The notes: generated from the sequence alone by a model not told the origin. DNA of 64,000 nucleotides from Methylobacterium sp. Leaf123 (GCF_001423405.1 NZ_LMNS01000004.1:1-64000); one strand, 5' to 3'. Numbered from the stretch's first letter, positions 15,550 through 23,036 are shown. Made by a program: numbers and translations.

Positions 15550-15738
15550 GTGGCATCTGGTAATTCCACCTCGAAGCGAGGTTTCGCTTCCATGAATATC
15601 GAACGGCAGCGCGAGATCGCCAGTAAGGGCGGTCGTTCCGTCCCGGCGGATAAGCGGTCGTTCTCGCAAGATCGTGAACTGGCCTCGTCGGCCGGTCGCA
15701 AGGGTGGTCAGTCGACCGGTCGCACGGGCGAGGCTTAA
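15550..15738 (+). CDS. KGG-repeat stress-induced protein (YciG/GsiB-like)
   Basis: A 62-residue hydrophilic protein with two copies of the KGG motif: REIASKGGRSVPADKRSFS and ELASSAGRKGGQSTGRTGE. KGG proteins are made under general stress in many bacteria and are thought to protect in the manner of hydrophilins. The GTG start at 15550 follows GAGGAGG. The gene has its own EcfG-type promoter and terminator, which fits the known behaviour of the family. Confidence 0.85.
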   Translation: MASGNSTSKRGFASMNIERQREIASKGGRSVPADKRSFSQDRELASSAGRKGGQSTGRTGEA

Positions 15739-15756
15739 CCCGGCTGAGGCGGTGAC

Positions 15757-15842
15757 GGGCGCGGACTCCGCGCCCGACCGCCCAGCCTTCTCAAAACAAG
15801 AACTATACTTCTTCGACAGGCGCTGAGGGCGTCTGTTTTTTT
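15757..15842 (+). terminator. Double hairpin terminator after the KGG gene
   Basis: A perfect 8-bp stem with a 3-nt loop (GGGCGCGG/CCGCGCCC, 15757-15775) is followed by a second hairpin (ACAGGCGC at 15816-15823 with GCGTCTGT at 15829-15836, one G-U pair). The second stem ends in a seven-T run (15836-15842), a classical intrinsic terminator. Confidence 0.8.
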
Positions 15843-15859
15843 GTGCGGTCGCCGGGCAT

Positions 15860-16333
15860 TCAGGACGCGGCGTCGGCGCGCGCCAGCTCACGCCATTTGA
15901 CGACGAGATCCTCGAACGTGCGAAGGTCGTCCGCACCGAGTCCGCCCAGGGTGCGTGCGACATATTCGGCTTGCGCCGCGATTCCGCGGGCCGCGACCTG
16001 CGCGCCGGCTTCCGTGAGGTGAAGGGCGTAGGAACGGCGGTCGCCGGGGATCGGACGGCGCTCGACGAGACCGGCCTCGACGAGGCGGTCGATCAATCCG
16101 GAGACGTTGCCCTTCGTGACGTAAAGCCGGGCAGCCAGGTCCTGCTGGGTCAGCCCTTCACGCTCGCTCAACGTCGACAGCACATCGAATTGGGGGATCG
16201 ACAGGCCGAGTTCCCGCAGTTCCGCGGCGACCGCGGCGGTCACGCGCCGGCTGAGACGGATGAAGCGAAACCAGACCCGAAGCGGATCGACAGGTTCGGC
16301 GTTCGATGCGGGACGGTCTTGACGCTCGGACAT
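15860..16333 (-). CDS. MarR family transcriptional regulator
   Basis: The 157-residue protein (ATG at 16333) has the winged-helix MarR fold: LSIPQFDVLSTLSEREGLTQ, DLAARLYVTKGNVSGLIDRLV as the recognition helix, and ERRPIPGDRRSYALHLT as the wing with the conserved DRR. MarR proteins usually repress nearby genes and respond to small phenolic ligands. The neighbouring DUF1499 gene is divergent across 125 bp, so it may be a target; that is inference. An upstream start at 16390 is less likely. Confidence 0.88.
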   Translation of the reverse strand: MSERQDRPASNAEPVDPLRVWFRFIRLSRRVTAAVAAELRELGLSIPQFDVLSTLSEREGLTQQDLAARLYVTKGNVSGLIDRLVEAGLVERRPIPGDRRSYALHLTEAGAQVAARGIAAQAEYVARTLGGLGADDLRTFEDLVVKWRELARADAAS

Positions 16334-16458
16334 GTCCGTCCAGCTTGTAGCAGAGGGATGCACCCCGGACAGCCGAGTGGCGCGCCCCACCCCCAGCCTG
16401 TAGACTACGCGACGGGTTATCCTCGCCTTCTTTCGTCACCTCATTCATTTCCGGGGCC

Positions 16459-17238
16459 ATGCGCCGTCAGCTTCTCGATGAACCGGTGACCCGGGCCGGC
16501 CGCTACGCGCGAACGCTCGCCCTGTTCTCCCTGATCGTCACCGGCATGGCGATTCTGATCGTGCGCAGCCCTTCGGCGGAGCCGACAGCGGCCCTTGCCG
16601 TGCTGGGAAGCGGGGTCGCGCTCTCGGTCATCGCGGTGGCGCTCGCCCTGTTTGCGATGGCGCGGGTCTGGCGGGAAGGGGCGGGCGGGCTCGGCGCCGC
16701 CGTCGGCGGGTTATTCGTGGCGAGCCTCGTCCTGGCCTATCCGGCCTATGCCGCGCTCAAAGGCGTGCGCCTGCCGGCACTGACCGATGTGACGACGGAT
16801 ACCGAGCGCCCGCCCGCCTTCTCCCGCTCGCGCCTCGCCTTCGCCGCCCGCGAGGGCCGCTACCCGACCGAGCCCGGCCCGGCGGCCCGAGAAGCACAGC
16901 GGGCGGCTTATCCGCAGATCGCGCCGCTCACCCTCGACGTGGAGGCTGACGAAGCCTTCGAACTCGCGCGCAAGGCCGCGGTGAACCGCAAGTGGCAGAT
17001 CGTCGAGGCGATCCGGCCCGGCGGGCGGATCGGCAACGGCCGCATCGAAGCGGTGGCCCGCACCCGGATTCTGAACCTGCCCGCCGACATCACCGTACGG
17101 GTGCATCCGCGGGCCGACGGCGCGCGCATCGACGTGCGCTCGGCCTCCAGGATCGGCGACCGCGACTTCGGCGACAATGCCGACCGCATCCGCTCGTATC
17201 TGGACGAAGTCGCCAACCTCGCCATCGCCCTGAAGTAG
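16459..17238 (+). CDS. DUF1499 family membrane protein
   Basis: 259 residues. The N-terminal third has three hydrophobic segments (around residues 20-35, 45-68 and 80-100). The rest is a soluble domain with the DUF1499 pattern: RYPTEPG..., a VEADEAFELARKAA helix, NGRIEAVARTRILNLPADITVRV and the terminal RSASRIGDRDFGDNADRI. Function unknown; the soluble part probably faces the periplasm. The gene is divergent from the marR-like gene. Confidence 0.82.
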   Translation: MRRQLLDEPVTRAGRYARTLALFSLIVTGMAILIVRSPSAEPTAALAVLGSGVALSVIAVALALFAMARVWREGAGGLGAAVGGLFVASLVLAYPAYAALKGVRLPALTDVTTDTERPPAFSRSRLAFAAREGRYPTEPGPAAREAQRAAYPQIAPLTLDVEADEAFELARKAAVNRKWQIVEAIRPGGRIGNGRIEAVARTRILNLPADITVRVHPRADGARIDVRSASRIGDRDFGDNADRIRSYLDEVANLAIALK

Positions 17239-17257
17239 CGCTTCGACGAATCGGGGC

Positions 17258-18190
17258 TCAGGCGGGGCGGAATGTTCCATTGAGCAGGGGCGGGCCGTCG
17301 GTGACCGCAAGGCCCCGCTCCACCAGATCCTCGAGATGGGCGAAGACCGAGAGGGCCGCGGCACCCCGCAGCTGCGGTGCGAGCCCTTGATAGACCGTAC
17401 CGACGATGGCGGCGATGTCGTGATCGCCCGCGGCCAACCGGGCACGGATCGCCGCTTCGCGCTGGCGTCGGTGGGCGGCGAGGCCACGGACGAAGCGGCG
17501 CGGATCGCGCACGGGCCCGCCATGGCCCGGCCAATACAGCGTCTCGCCCCGCTCCCGCAGCCGCTCCAGCGAGTCCATATAGGCCCGCATCGACCCGTCG
17601 GGCGGGGCGACGATCGAGGTTGACCACGCCATGACGTGATCGCCGGAGAACAGCACGTTCTCTTCGGGCAGGGCGAAGGCGAGATGGTTCATGGTGTGGC
17701 CGGGCGTCGCGACGGCGGTCAGCGTCCAGCCCTCGCCGGTCAGGCTCTCCCCATCCGCCAATTCCCGGTCGGGCCGGTGCTCGCGGTCGGCGCTGGCATC
17801 GAGGATAGGTAGCTCGTTCTCGGCAAGCTGCCGCGCGGCCCGGTGCGGACCGCAGCCGACGATCGGCGCGCCCGTCCGCGCCTTCAGCAGACGCGCACCC
17901 GGAGAGTGGTCGCGGTGGGTATGGGTGACGACGATGGCCGCCACCTCCTCGCCGTCGAGCGAGGCCAACAGGCCTTCGACATGTCCGGCATCCGCCGGTC
18001 CCGGATCGATCACGGCGACCCGGCCGTGCCCGACGATGTAGGAGCAGGTTCCGCTCGCGGTGAACGGACCGCCATTGGGGCAGATCCGCCGCCGCACGAG
18101 GGGGCTCAGCGCCTCCGTCCGCCCCGAGACGGGCAGGGTGCTCTCGAAACCGGGGGCGGGGGCCTGCGCGTCCGCGGACGATTCACTCAT
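17258..18190 (-). CDS. MBL-fold metallo-hydrolase (LACTB2/beta-lactamase-like)
   Basis: 310 residues with the metallo-beta-lactamase zinc motif THTHRDH (residues 89-95), a downstream TPGHTMNHLAF and SGDHVMAW, so both metal sites look intact. After the catalytic domain comes a helical C-terminal part (about residues 230-310) like the winged-helix tail of LACTB2-type nucleases/hydrolases. The substrate is unknown. It converges on the DUF1499 gene with a 19-nt gap. Confidence 0.85.
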   Translation of the reverse strand: MSESSADAQAPAPGFESTLPVSGRTEALSPLVRRRICPNGGPFTASGTCSYIVGHGRVAVIDPGPADAGHVEGLLASLDGEEVAAIVVTHTHRDHSPGARLLKARTGAPIVGCGPHRAARQLAENELPILDASADREHRPDRELADGESLTGEGWTLTAVATPGHTMNHLAFALPEENVLFSGDHVMAWSTSIVAPPDGSMRAYMDSLERLRERGETLYWPGHGGPVRDPRRFVRGLAAHRRQREAAIRARLAAGDHDIAAIVGTVYQGLAPQLRGAAALSVFAHLEDLVERGLAVTDGPPLLNGTFRPA

Positions 18191-18269
18191 AGACGACGGC
18201 TTCGATACGACGAGGATACCGCCCGCCTACGACAGCCCAGCGCTTTCGCCAACTCATCGGGCCGGGTGA

Positions 18270-19301
18270 TCAATGCCCGAACGGTGACGGCGACACTAGG
18301 CGGATTGCCGCGAACCCTTCGCCGCGCGAAACGACCGGCGCAAAACCGGCCGACGCCCTGTCGGTCGATAGCGTCGGGATCTGCGCTTCGGCGACCCGCA
18401 GGCGCCGCGATCCATTCCCCTTGGCGTGCAGGGCCTCGCGGAACGCCGCATTCGCCGCATCGCGGCGCAGGGCGCCGACCCGCTCCTCGATGGCGTTGCG
18501 CTGGTGCCGGCTCACGGCGGCGACGCGGTAATCGACGAGCGCCGGCCCCGTGCGGGACAGGCTTGCAACGAGATCCGCTCCCTCCTCCGACGCGATGACG
18601 TCACCGGGGCGCAGGGTTCGATCCTCGGCCAGGGGCATCAACAGGGCCGCGGCACCCGGCGGCTGACAGGAGCAGTTCTCGACGCGGGTGCGGCGGTAGA
18701 GATTGGCCGTGGCCGTTCGCCGATAGGGCCGGCCGTCGAGGGCGACGGACTGATCGAGTTCGGCCCGCCCCGGTGCCAGGGTGAGCAATTCGGTCGCTGC
18801 GTTGGGACAGGCCGCAGCGCAGGCCGCCGCATGAACGGGAAGCTCGGCCCGCGCATGCAGGCGGCCGAGGGGAAAGACGTATCCGTCGCAGCGGCGCATG
18901 CAGACGGTCCGCGTCCCGGCTGCGATCGAGGCCGAAGATGCCGCACTCGTTCGTGCGCGAACGGGCGTCGAACGCGCATCGAGGCGCGGCGTTCGCTGAA
19001 CGAAGCGAGGTCCGGCAGGGCGCCGTGTGTCGGGGAGTGACGCGTAGCGCCGGGGCGCTCTCGGCGCCGGCTTTGCGATCGTCGCGGGCGCAGGGGGTGC
19101 CGCCCCGAAGATCGTCTCGAACAACCCGTTGAGGAGACCGCGCTCCGAGGCGCGCACCATCGTCGTCGCGCTCATCGTTCCGAGGCCGATCAGCAGGCCC
19201 AGAAGCGCGGTGGCTACGAGGCCGCGACGCGGCCGCACTCCTGCTATACCGGCCTTGCTCCGGGCCACCCATGCGCCGGGCGCACGCTTGCCGAACCCCA
19301 T
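18270..19301 (-). CDS. DUF2865 family protein with N-terminal membrane anchor
   Basis: 343 residues. One membrane segment near residues 28-48 (LVATALLGLLIGLGTMSATTM), a proline- and arginine-rich linker, then a Cys-rich region with CMRRCDGYVFPLG, CAAACPNAATELLTL and CSCQPPGA. This Cys pattern is that of the DUF2865 proteins of Rhizobiales. Function unknown; the Cys-rich part is likely periplasmic and disulfide-bonded. Confidence 0.75.
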   Translation of the reverse strand: MGFGKRAPGAWVARSKAGIAGVRPRRGLVATALLGLLIGLGTMSATTMVRASERGLLNGLFETIFGAAPPAPATIAKPAPRAPRRYASLPDTRRPAGPRFVQRTPRLDARSTPVRARTSAASSASIAAGTRTVCMRRCDGYVFPLGRLHARAELPVHAAACAAACPNAATELLTLAPGRAELDQSVALDGRPYRRTATANLYRRTRVENCSCQPPGAAALLMPLAEDRTLRPGDVIASEEGADLVASLSRTGPALVDYRVAAVSRHQRNAIEERVGALRRDAANAAFREALHAKGNGSRRLRVAEAQIPTLSTDRASAGFAPVVSRGEGFAAIRLVSPSPFGH

Positions 19302-19633
19302 TGTTGCCGCCCCCGTCGATCCGGCACCCTAGCCCTCGTGACGAGACCGGGCGGATACTTCACCTGGGACGCAGCTAGATCGGCCCTTGGTAGTGAGGAC
19401 AATGTCGGCAAACCACGCAGGAGCGACCGCCTTGGTCAGTTCCGATGCCGCCGGATCGCAAAGCATTGCGGCGCCATCATCATTCGATCCGTATGGCGAA
19501 TGTTACCGCAGGCCGGCAGGCACGGCATCTGTGGACAGCCCGACGCCATGAAAAAAGCGCCGCCCGAAGGGACGGCGCTTGGAATGATCGCGCTGAAAGC
19601 GACCGCGTGCGGGTCGACGACAAGCCGGCCGCC
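19302..19633. other. Intergenic stretch left of the 48-codon gene
   Basis: No convincing gene. It holds the leftward terminator at 19551-19580 and presumably the promoter of the DUF2865 gene near 19302-19400. One short rightward frame has no ribosome-binding site. Confidence 0.5.
19551..19580 (-). terminator. Intrinsic terminator of the 48-codon gene
   Basis: Perfect 8-bp stem AAGCGCCG (19555-19562) / CGGCGCTT (19573-19580), 10-nt loop, and a six-T run when read leftward (19556-19551). It lies about 55 nt beyond the stop of the small leftward gene at 19634-19780. Confidence 0.8.
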
Positions 19634-19780
19634 TCAACGGCGGTGATTGGACTTCACGCGAACGGGAATGGGCTGGAGCACCGGTTGCGGTGCGAGCGCC
19701 GAAATCAGCCGTGCAGCGGCCTCCAGAACGGCTTTCGCTTGGGCGATACCGGGAACGAGGGTCTTTTTCTGTGCGGGCAC
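19634..19780 (-). CDS. 48-residue protein with its own stress promoter
   Basis: The reading frame begins at GTG 19780, preceded by AAGGAGG with an 8-nt spacer, and encodes VPAQKKTLVPGIAQAKAVLE then AAARLISALAPQPVLQPIPV and a basic end. No family recognised. Its reality is supported by a complete unit: an exact EcfG-type promoter at 19848-19873, the ribosome-binding site, and the terminator at 19551-19580. A GTG six codons upstream (19798) lacks such a site. It is divergent from the DUF1328 gene, which has the same promoter type. Confidence 0.65.
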   Translation of the reverse strand: MPAQKKTLVPGIAQAKAVLEAAARLISALAPQPVLQPIPVRVKSNHRR

Positions 19781-19847
19781 GCCGGAGGCCTCCTTCACAT
19801 CATCAAGTCTGAGTGTCGTCTGATCGTCTAGGGCTGAGATGGTGACG

Positions 19848-19873
19848 AACGGCCGAATTTGCCAGTCGGTTCC
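19848..19873 (-). promoter_or_regulatory. EcfG-type promoter of the 48-codon gene
   Basis: Read leftward: GGAAC at 19873-19869, a 17-nt spacer, CGTT at 19851-19848. Exact match to the general-stress consensus GGAAC-N16/17-CGTT. The 5' leader would be about 60 nt. Confidence 0.75.
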
Positions 19874-19935
19874 AGGGGCGTAGCACGGTCGCAGGCAGAC
19901 CGTAACAAACTGTTCACAGGCTTGGAAACGTAAAA

Positions 19936-19961
19936 GGAACCTGCGACGAAAACTTGGCGTT
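19936..19961 (+). promoter_or_regulatory. EcfG-type promoter of the DUF1328 gene
   Basis: GGAAC (19936-19940), 17-nt spacer, CGTT (19958-19961): exact consensus. The predicted leader is about 50 nt to the ATG at 20019. It points away from the promoter at 19848-19873, with 62 bp between the two -35 boxes. Confidence 0.8.
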
Positions 19962-20018
19962 ATTGCTTCCAAGAGGCCACGGCACGGGCCGCGCCAGTTC
20001 TTTGGAAGGAAGTTCGAC

Positions 20019-20195
20019 ATGCTCGGGTGGGCTGTTACGTTCTTGGTGGTTGCCCTCGTCGCGGCCCTGCTGGGCTTCGGCGGCATCGCCGGTACGGCCA
20101 TGGAGGCCGCAAAGCTCGTCTTCTTCGTTGCGATCGTCCTGTTCGCGATCTCGGCCGTCATCGGTCTGATGCGCGGTCGTTCGTCGACCTTATAG
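20019..20195 (+). CDS. DUF1328 family small membrane protein (YtjA-like)
   Basis: 58 residues: [20 protein letters not shown], then [20 protein letters not shown] and [14 protein letters not shown]. Two membrane segments joined by the [13 protein letters not shown] turn are diagnostic of DUF1328. AAGGAAG precedes the ATG at 20019. Function unknown; relatives are often induced by stress, in line with the exact EcfG-type promoter upstream. Confidence 0.88.
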   Translation: MLGWAVTFLVVALVAALLGFGGIAGTAMEAAKLVFFVAIVLFAISAVIGLMRGRSSTL

Positions 20196-20216
20196 CCGTT
20201 CGCACTCACGACAAAC

Positions 20217-20244
20217 GAGCCGCACCCGGCAGCGGGGGCGGCTC
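20217..20244. terminator. Hairpin between the converging DUF1328 and nepR genes
   Basis: 7-bp stem GAGCCGC (20217-20223) / GCGGCTC (20238-20244) around a GC-rich loop. No T run follows on either strand, so termination is plausible but weak. Confidence 0.4.
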
Positions 20245-20271
20245 GCGCCACGGACGAAAGACGATGACGAT

Positions 20272-20493
20272 TCAAGCGCTCGCCGGATCCTCCGGCTTAG
20301 GCGCATCGTCCTCAAGACGTGCGATCAGATCCCGAAAGCGATCCGGGATCGGCTGCTGCACGACGGAATCGTAGAGGGTGCGCAGGTGAGTTCCGATGCG
20401 CCTCTGCGTCTGGTCATTCAAACCATTCTCGCCACGCCCTCGAGTGGGCCGGTCCCTGGAGGGGAACGCGCCGGCCGGCTCGTCCTCGTTCAT
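20272..20493 (-). CDS. nepR: Anti-sigma factor NepR
   Basis: 73 residues with the conserved NepR core RRIGTHLRTLYDSVVQQPIP followed by DRFRDLIARLE, and disordered tails, as in known NepR proteins. NepR binds and holds EcfG, the general-stress sigma factor; phosphorylated PhyR sequesters NepR and frees the sigma factor. The gene is divergent from phyR across 179 bp and carries an exact EcfG-type promoter, which implies feedback. No ecfG gene follows it here. Confidence 0.93.
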   Translation of the reverse strand: MNEDEPAGAFPSRDRPTRGRGENGLNDQTQRRIGTHLRTLYDSVVQQPIPDRFRDLIARLEDDAPKPEDPASA

Positions 20494-20567
20494 GCTTTCA
20501 AGTTCCCCTTGGCGCCATATCTGCCGCGATTGTCTTGCAGCTTGACATGAGTCATGGCTGCAGCAGC

Positions 20568-20592
20568 AACGCCGACATGCGGCGAGGGTTCC
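20568..20592 (-). promoter_or_regulatory. EcfG-type promoter of nepR
   Basis: Read leftward: GGAAC at 20592-20588, 16-nt spacer, CGTT at 20571-20568. Exact consensus match. The nepR start codon is 75 nt downstream of the -10. Confidence 0.8.
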
Positions 20593-20602
20593 GCATGCGC
20601 CA

Positions 20603-20627
20603 GGAACGGACGTCGAGCCCCCGCGTT
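20603..20627 (+). promoter_or_regulatory. EcfG-type promoter of phyR
   Basis: GGAAC (20603-20607), 16-nt spacer, CGTT (20624-20627), an exact consensus match. The -35 box is 10 bp away from that of the divergent nepR promoter, so the two are back to back. The phyR ATG lies 45 nt downstream of the -10. Confidence 0.82.
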
Positions 20628-20672
20628 AGGGGCGCAGCGACAAACGAAGAGCGAAGAGGCTCAGGGGAACTC

Positions 20673-21476
20673 ATGTCCACAGCACAACTGGTCGTGCAGC
20701 ACCTTCCGTATCTGCGCCGTTATGCGCGCGCGCTCACGGGCAGTCAGGTGGCGGGCGACGCCTATGTCGCGGCCACCCTCGAAACGCTGGTCAACGAGCC
20801 CGAGACCCTCGGCCGCAGCACGAACGTCAAGGCCGACCTCTTCCGCGTCTTCACGCGGATCTGGAACTCGCTGTCCGTGAACGGCCACAGCGATCAGGTG
20901 CAGCACGACCTGCCGGCCGAAGTCCGGCTCGGTCAGATCACGCCGCTTCCGCGGCAGGCGTTCCTGCTCTCGTGCCTCGAAGGCTTCTCGGAGGAAGATG
21001 CGGGCGTGATCCTCGACGTGGACGTCTCCAAGGTGCGCGATCTCGTCGACGAGGCGGGCCGTGAGCTCGCCGCCGACATGGCCACGGAAATCCTCATCAT
21101 CGAGGACGAGCCGCTGATCGCCATGGATCTGGAAGCCCTGGTCGAGGGCCTGGGCCACAACGTCATCGGGGTGGCGCGCACCCGCACCGAGGCAGTGAAG
21201 ATCGCCTCCGAGAGCAAGCGCCCCGGCCTGATCCTCGCCGACATCCAGCTCGCCGACGGGTCTTCGGGCCTAGATGCGGTCAACGATCTGCTGAAGACCT
21301 TCGAAGTGCCGGTGATCTTCATCACCGCCTATCCCGAGCGCTTCCTCACCGGCGAGCGCCCTGAGCCGGCCTTCCTCATCGCCAAGCCGTTCCAGCCCGC
21401 GAACGTGTCGGCGGTCATTAGCCAGGCGCTGTTCTTCCAGCAGAGCGCGCGCCGCCGCGAGGCGCACAACGCCTAG
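20673..21476 (+). CDS. phyR: General stress response regulator PhyR
   Basis: 267 residues. The N-terminal half (about 1-130) is an ECF-sigma-like domain (LPYLRRYARALTG; LPRQAFLLSCLEGFSEEDAGVIL) that mimics the sigma factor and binds NepR. The C-terminal half (about 138-260) is a receiver domain: acidic pair in IIEDEPLIAMD, phospho-acceptor Asp190 in LILADIQLADG, Thr218 in FITAY and Lys238 in IAKPF. This output-domain-first order is unique to PhyR, and Asp190 is the residue known to be phosphorylated in M. extorquens. ATG at 20673 after AGGGGAA. Driven by its own EcfG-type promoter, so autoregulated. Confidence 0.97.
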   Translation: MSTAQLVVQHLPYLRRYARALTGSQVAGDAYVAATLETLVNEPETLGRSTNVKADLFRVFTRIWNSLSVNGHSDQVQHDLPAEVRLGQITPLPRQAFLLSCLEGFSEEDAGVILDVDVSKVRDLVDEAGRELAADMATEILIIEDEPLIAMDLEALVEGLGHNVIGVARTRTEAVKIASESKRPGLILADIQLADGSSGLDAVNDLLKTFEVPVIFITAYPERFLTGERPEPAFLIAKPFQPANVSAVISQALFFQQSARRREAHNA

Positions 21477-21503
21477 ACCTCTGAGCGTCAGGGCGGAAAT
21501 CGA

Positions 21504-21535
21504 AGGCGCCGGCCGGCAAGGTCGGCGCCTTTTTC
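21504..21535 (+). terminator. Intrinsic terminator of phyR
   Basis: Stem AGGCGCCG (21504-21511) / CGGCGCCT (21523-21530) followed by TTTTT (21530-21534). It begins 27 nt after the phyR stop. Confidence 0.85.
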
Positions 21536-21874
21536 GTGCGTGGCGAGGGCGCCCAAAGGGCATCACCCGCGGGCTGCCTATCCGAAGGGATACGCGCACG
21601 AAAAAACGGGCCGGACCATTGTCCGACCCGTGAAGAGGTTCCGGCCGATGCACAAGGGGAATGCGGGGAGGACCAGAGTGGCCGGGTGATTCTCTAACGA
21701 ATGACCATTGGCCGGGTTCCGAACCTAGCGCCGAACCCCACAGATTTTTCATCCACAGGTGCTTTTTTATCACGAACCCTCGGGGCTCTCGGCTTCCACC
21801 TGCCCGCTGCACCGCGGGAGCGGGCGCGCCGATTAAGTTTAAAATACTGATGTGATCCGAAGCGGGACAGTGAA
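21536..21874. other. Gene-free stretch; possible leftward small RNA
   Basis: No credible protein gene. It contains a leftward intrinsic terminator (21601-21631) with no leftward gene in front of it; the nearest leftward coding region ends at 22375, beyond a rightward gene. The part at 21660-21860 has lower GC and several short repeats (ATCCACAG, GAACC). A small RNA transcribed leftward from about 21850 to 21601 would explain the terminator, but no promoter or known RNA family was recognised. Confidence 0.25.
21601..21631 (-). terminator. Leftward terminator without an evident upstream gene
   Basis: Stem ACGGGCCGGAC (21606-21616) with GTCCGACCCGT (21621-21631), 11 bp including one G-U type mismatch, loop of 4 nt, followed leftward by a six-T run (21606-21601). 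Good intrinsic terminator shape. Confidence 0.65.
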
Positions 21875-21900
21875 GGAACCGAAGATCTGAAACCAGCGTT
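21875..21900 (+). promoter_or_regulatory. EcfG-type promoter of the 120-codon exported-protein gene
   Basis: GGAAC (21875-21879), 17-nt spacer, CGTT (21897-21900), exact consensus. The downstream ATG is at 21941, giving a leader of about 35 nt. Confidence 0.78.
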
Positions 21901-21940
21901 GTGCTGACAACCTGTCAAGCTCCCATCGGAGATCGCAAAG

Positions 21941-22303
21941 ATGCTTCGGACCGGCTTCGCCCTCGGTGTGAGTGTTCCCGCTGCGATCATGACGCTGCTG
22001 CTTCTGCCGGTGGTTCGGCAGGAAGCGGATGCGATGGGGGCTCCGGCGGCCCCGCGCGTCGCCTACGAGGCGCCGGCCACGCCCCTGCCGGGCATGCGCC
22101 CCTATTCCACGGCGCTCACCCCGATCCATGTGGCTTCGGCGCCCCGCCCCTCCGCGCGTTCGGAATCGATGCCGACCCGCTCGGCTCAGGAAGAGTTGCC
22201 GGCCAAGCCCCGCCGCCTGACGCGGGAGGGCTGCGAGACTCCCCTCAGCTCGCTCGTCGGGCCGGAGGCGCGGCGCATGGTGCCCGGCCGCTGCATGACC
22301 TGA
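21941..22303 (+). CDS. Exported or membrane-anchored protein of unknown function, stress-promoter linked
   Basis: 120 residues. An N-terminal hydrophobic stretch (LRTGFALGVSVPAAIMTLLL, about residues 2-21) acts as a signal or anchor. It is followed by a Pro/Ala/Arg-rich region with several PxxP-like stretches and a short C-terminal part with two cysteines (GCETPLSSLVGPEARRMVPGRC). GGAG lies 9-10 nt before the ATG. No family recognised. An exact EcfG-type promoter 40 nt upstream makes it a probable member of the PhyR regulon. Confidence 0.65.
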   Translation: MLRTGFALGVSVPAAIMTLLLLPVVRQEADAMGAPAAPRVAYEAPATPLPGMRPYSTALTPIHVASAPRPSARSESMPTRSAQEELPAKPRRLTREGCETPLSSLVGPEARRMVPGRCMT

Positions 22304-22374
22304 CGCGTCACGCGCGGATCAAACCAAATCGTAGCGGCGATGCACGGTGATCGGAGTTGTCGCTACGGCCTGCT

Positions 22375-22914
22375 TCAAGCCGGCTGCGAAACTTTCTCCA
22401 CATCGGCCGTCATCCCCGCCGGTCCCATCCGCTCCCGGCCAACCAGCCGGTCGCCGGGCGCAAAGGTGCCGAGCGCCACGTCCCGATCCGGCAGGACGAC
22501 CGTCGTCACCCGGTTGACGTGGACGAGCACGTAACGCTGCAACGGCAGCGAGGCCGCAGCCCAGCGGCGTAATTGATCGTGATAGGGCGCGCGCTTCCAG
22601 GCCCCCGCCTGACCCGGATCGACCTGAACGTTGAGGAAACGGGTCACGGGGTCGAGGCTGAGCACCATCTTGGCCCGATCCGGGCGCCATTCCGGGCCGA
22701 TCCAGGTTTCCGTCATCCAGAGGCAGTGGAAGGCCCGGCAATGGTCGGGCCGGTCTTCATGGATGCCGCAGCCGCCGCCGGCGCGGACATGCCGGCACCA
22801 CCGCCCCGCCGGGCTCTCGACCGCGGGCACTTCGTAGACCTTGCAGCACAGGGTGCAGGGACCGCAGGCGCGGCCCGGAGCGGGCACGGCGACGATGGTG
22901 GCCGGATCGAGCAT
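22375..22914 (-). CDS. YkgJ-type cysteine-cluster protein (putative metal-binding)
   Basis: The 179-residue protein begins with CGPCTLCCKVYEVP and continues CRHVRAGGGCGIHEDRPDHC and FHCLW. The C-x2-C-x2-CC start followed by spaced cysteines is the pattern of the YkgJ/UPF0153 family, which is thought to coordinate zinc or an iron-sulfur centre. The C-terminal half has no recognised motif. Function unknown. The gene converges on the preceding stress-linked gene. Confidence 0.75.
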   Translation of the reverse strand: MLDPATIVAVPAPGRACGPCTLCCKVYEVPAVESPAGRWCRHVRAGGGCGIHEDRPDHCRAFHCLWMTETWIGPEWRPDRAKMVLSLDPVTRFLNVQVDPGQAGAWKRAPYHDQLRRWAAASLPLQRYVLVHVNRVTTVVLPDRDVALGTFAPGDRLVGRERMGPAGMTADVEKVSQPA

Positions 22915-23036
22915 CGCGAGCGGGTCGGTTGTGTCTATCGATGAGGCGAACGGCGCCTTCCTGAGGGAGATTGCGGCCGTTAGTGTGGCGGGGTTGCCGG
23001 CGCGCCCCGTCGGCGAAGACTTCCGGCTGCCGCATC

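Noticed and set aside
21481..21660. Pair of terminators after phyR as an attenuator or riboswitch
   Set aside because: The first is a normal phyR terminator; the second points the other way. No switching alternative stems seen.
21740..21765. DnaA-box-like CATCCACAG near 21750 as a hint of an origin
   Set aside because: Single imperfect site (one mismatch to TTATCCACA), no cluster, no dnaA or AT-rich unwinding region.
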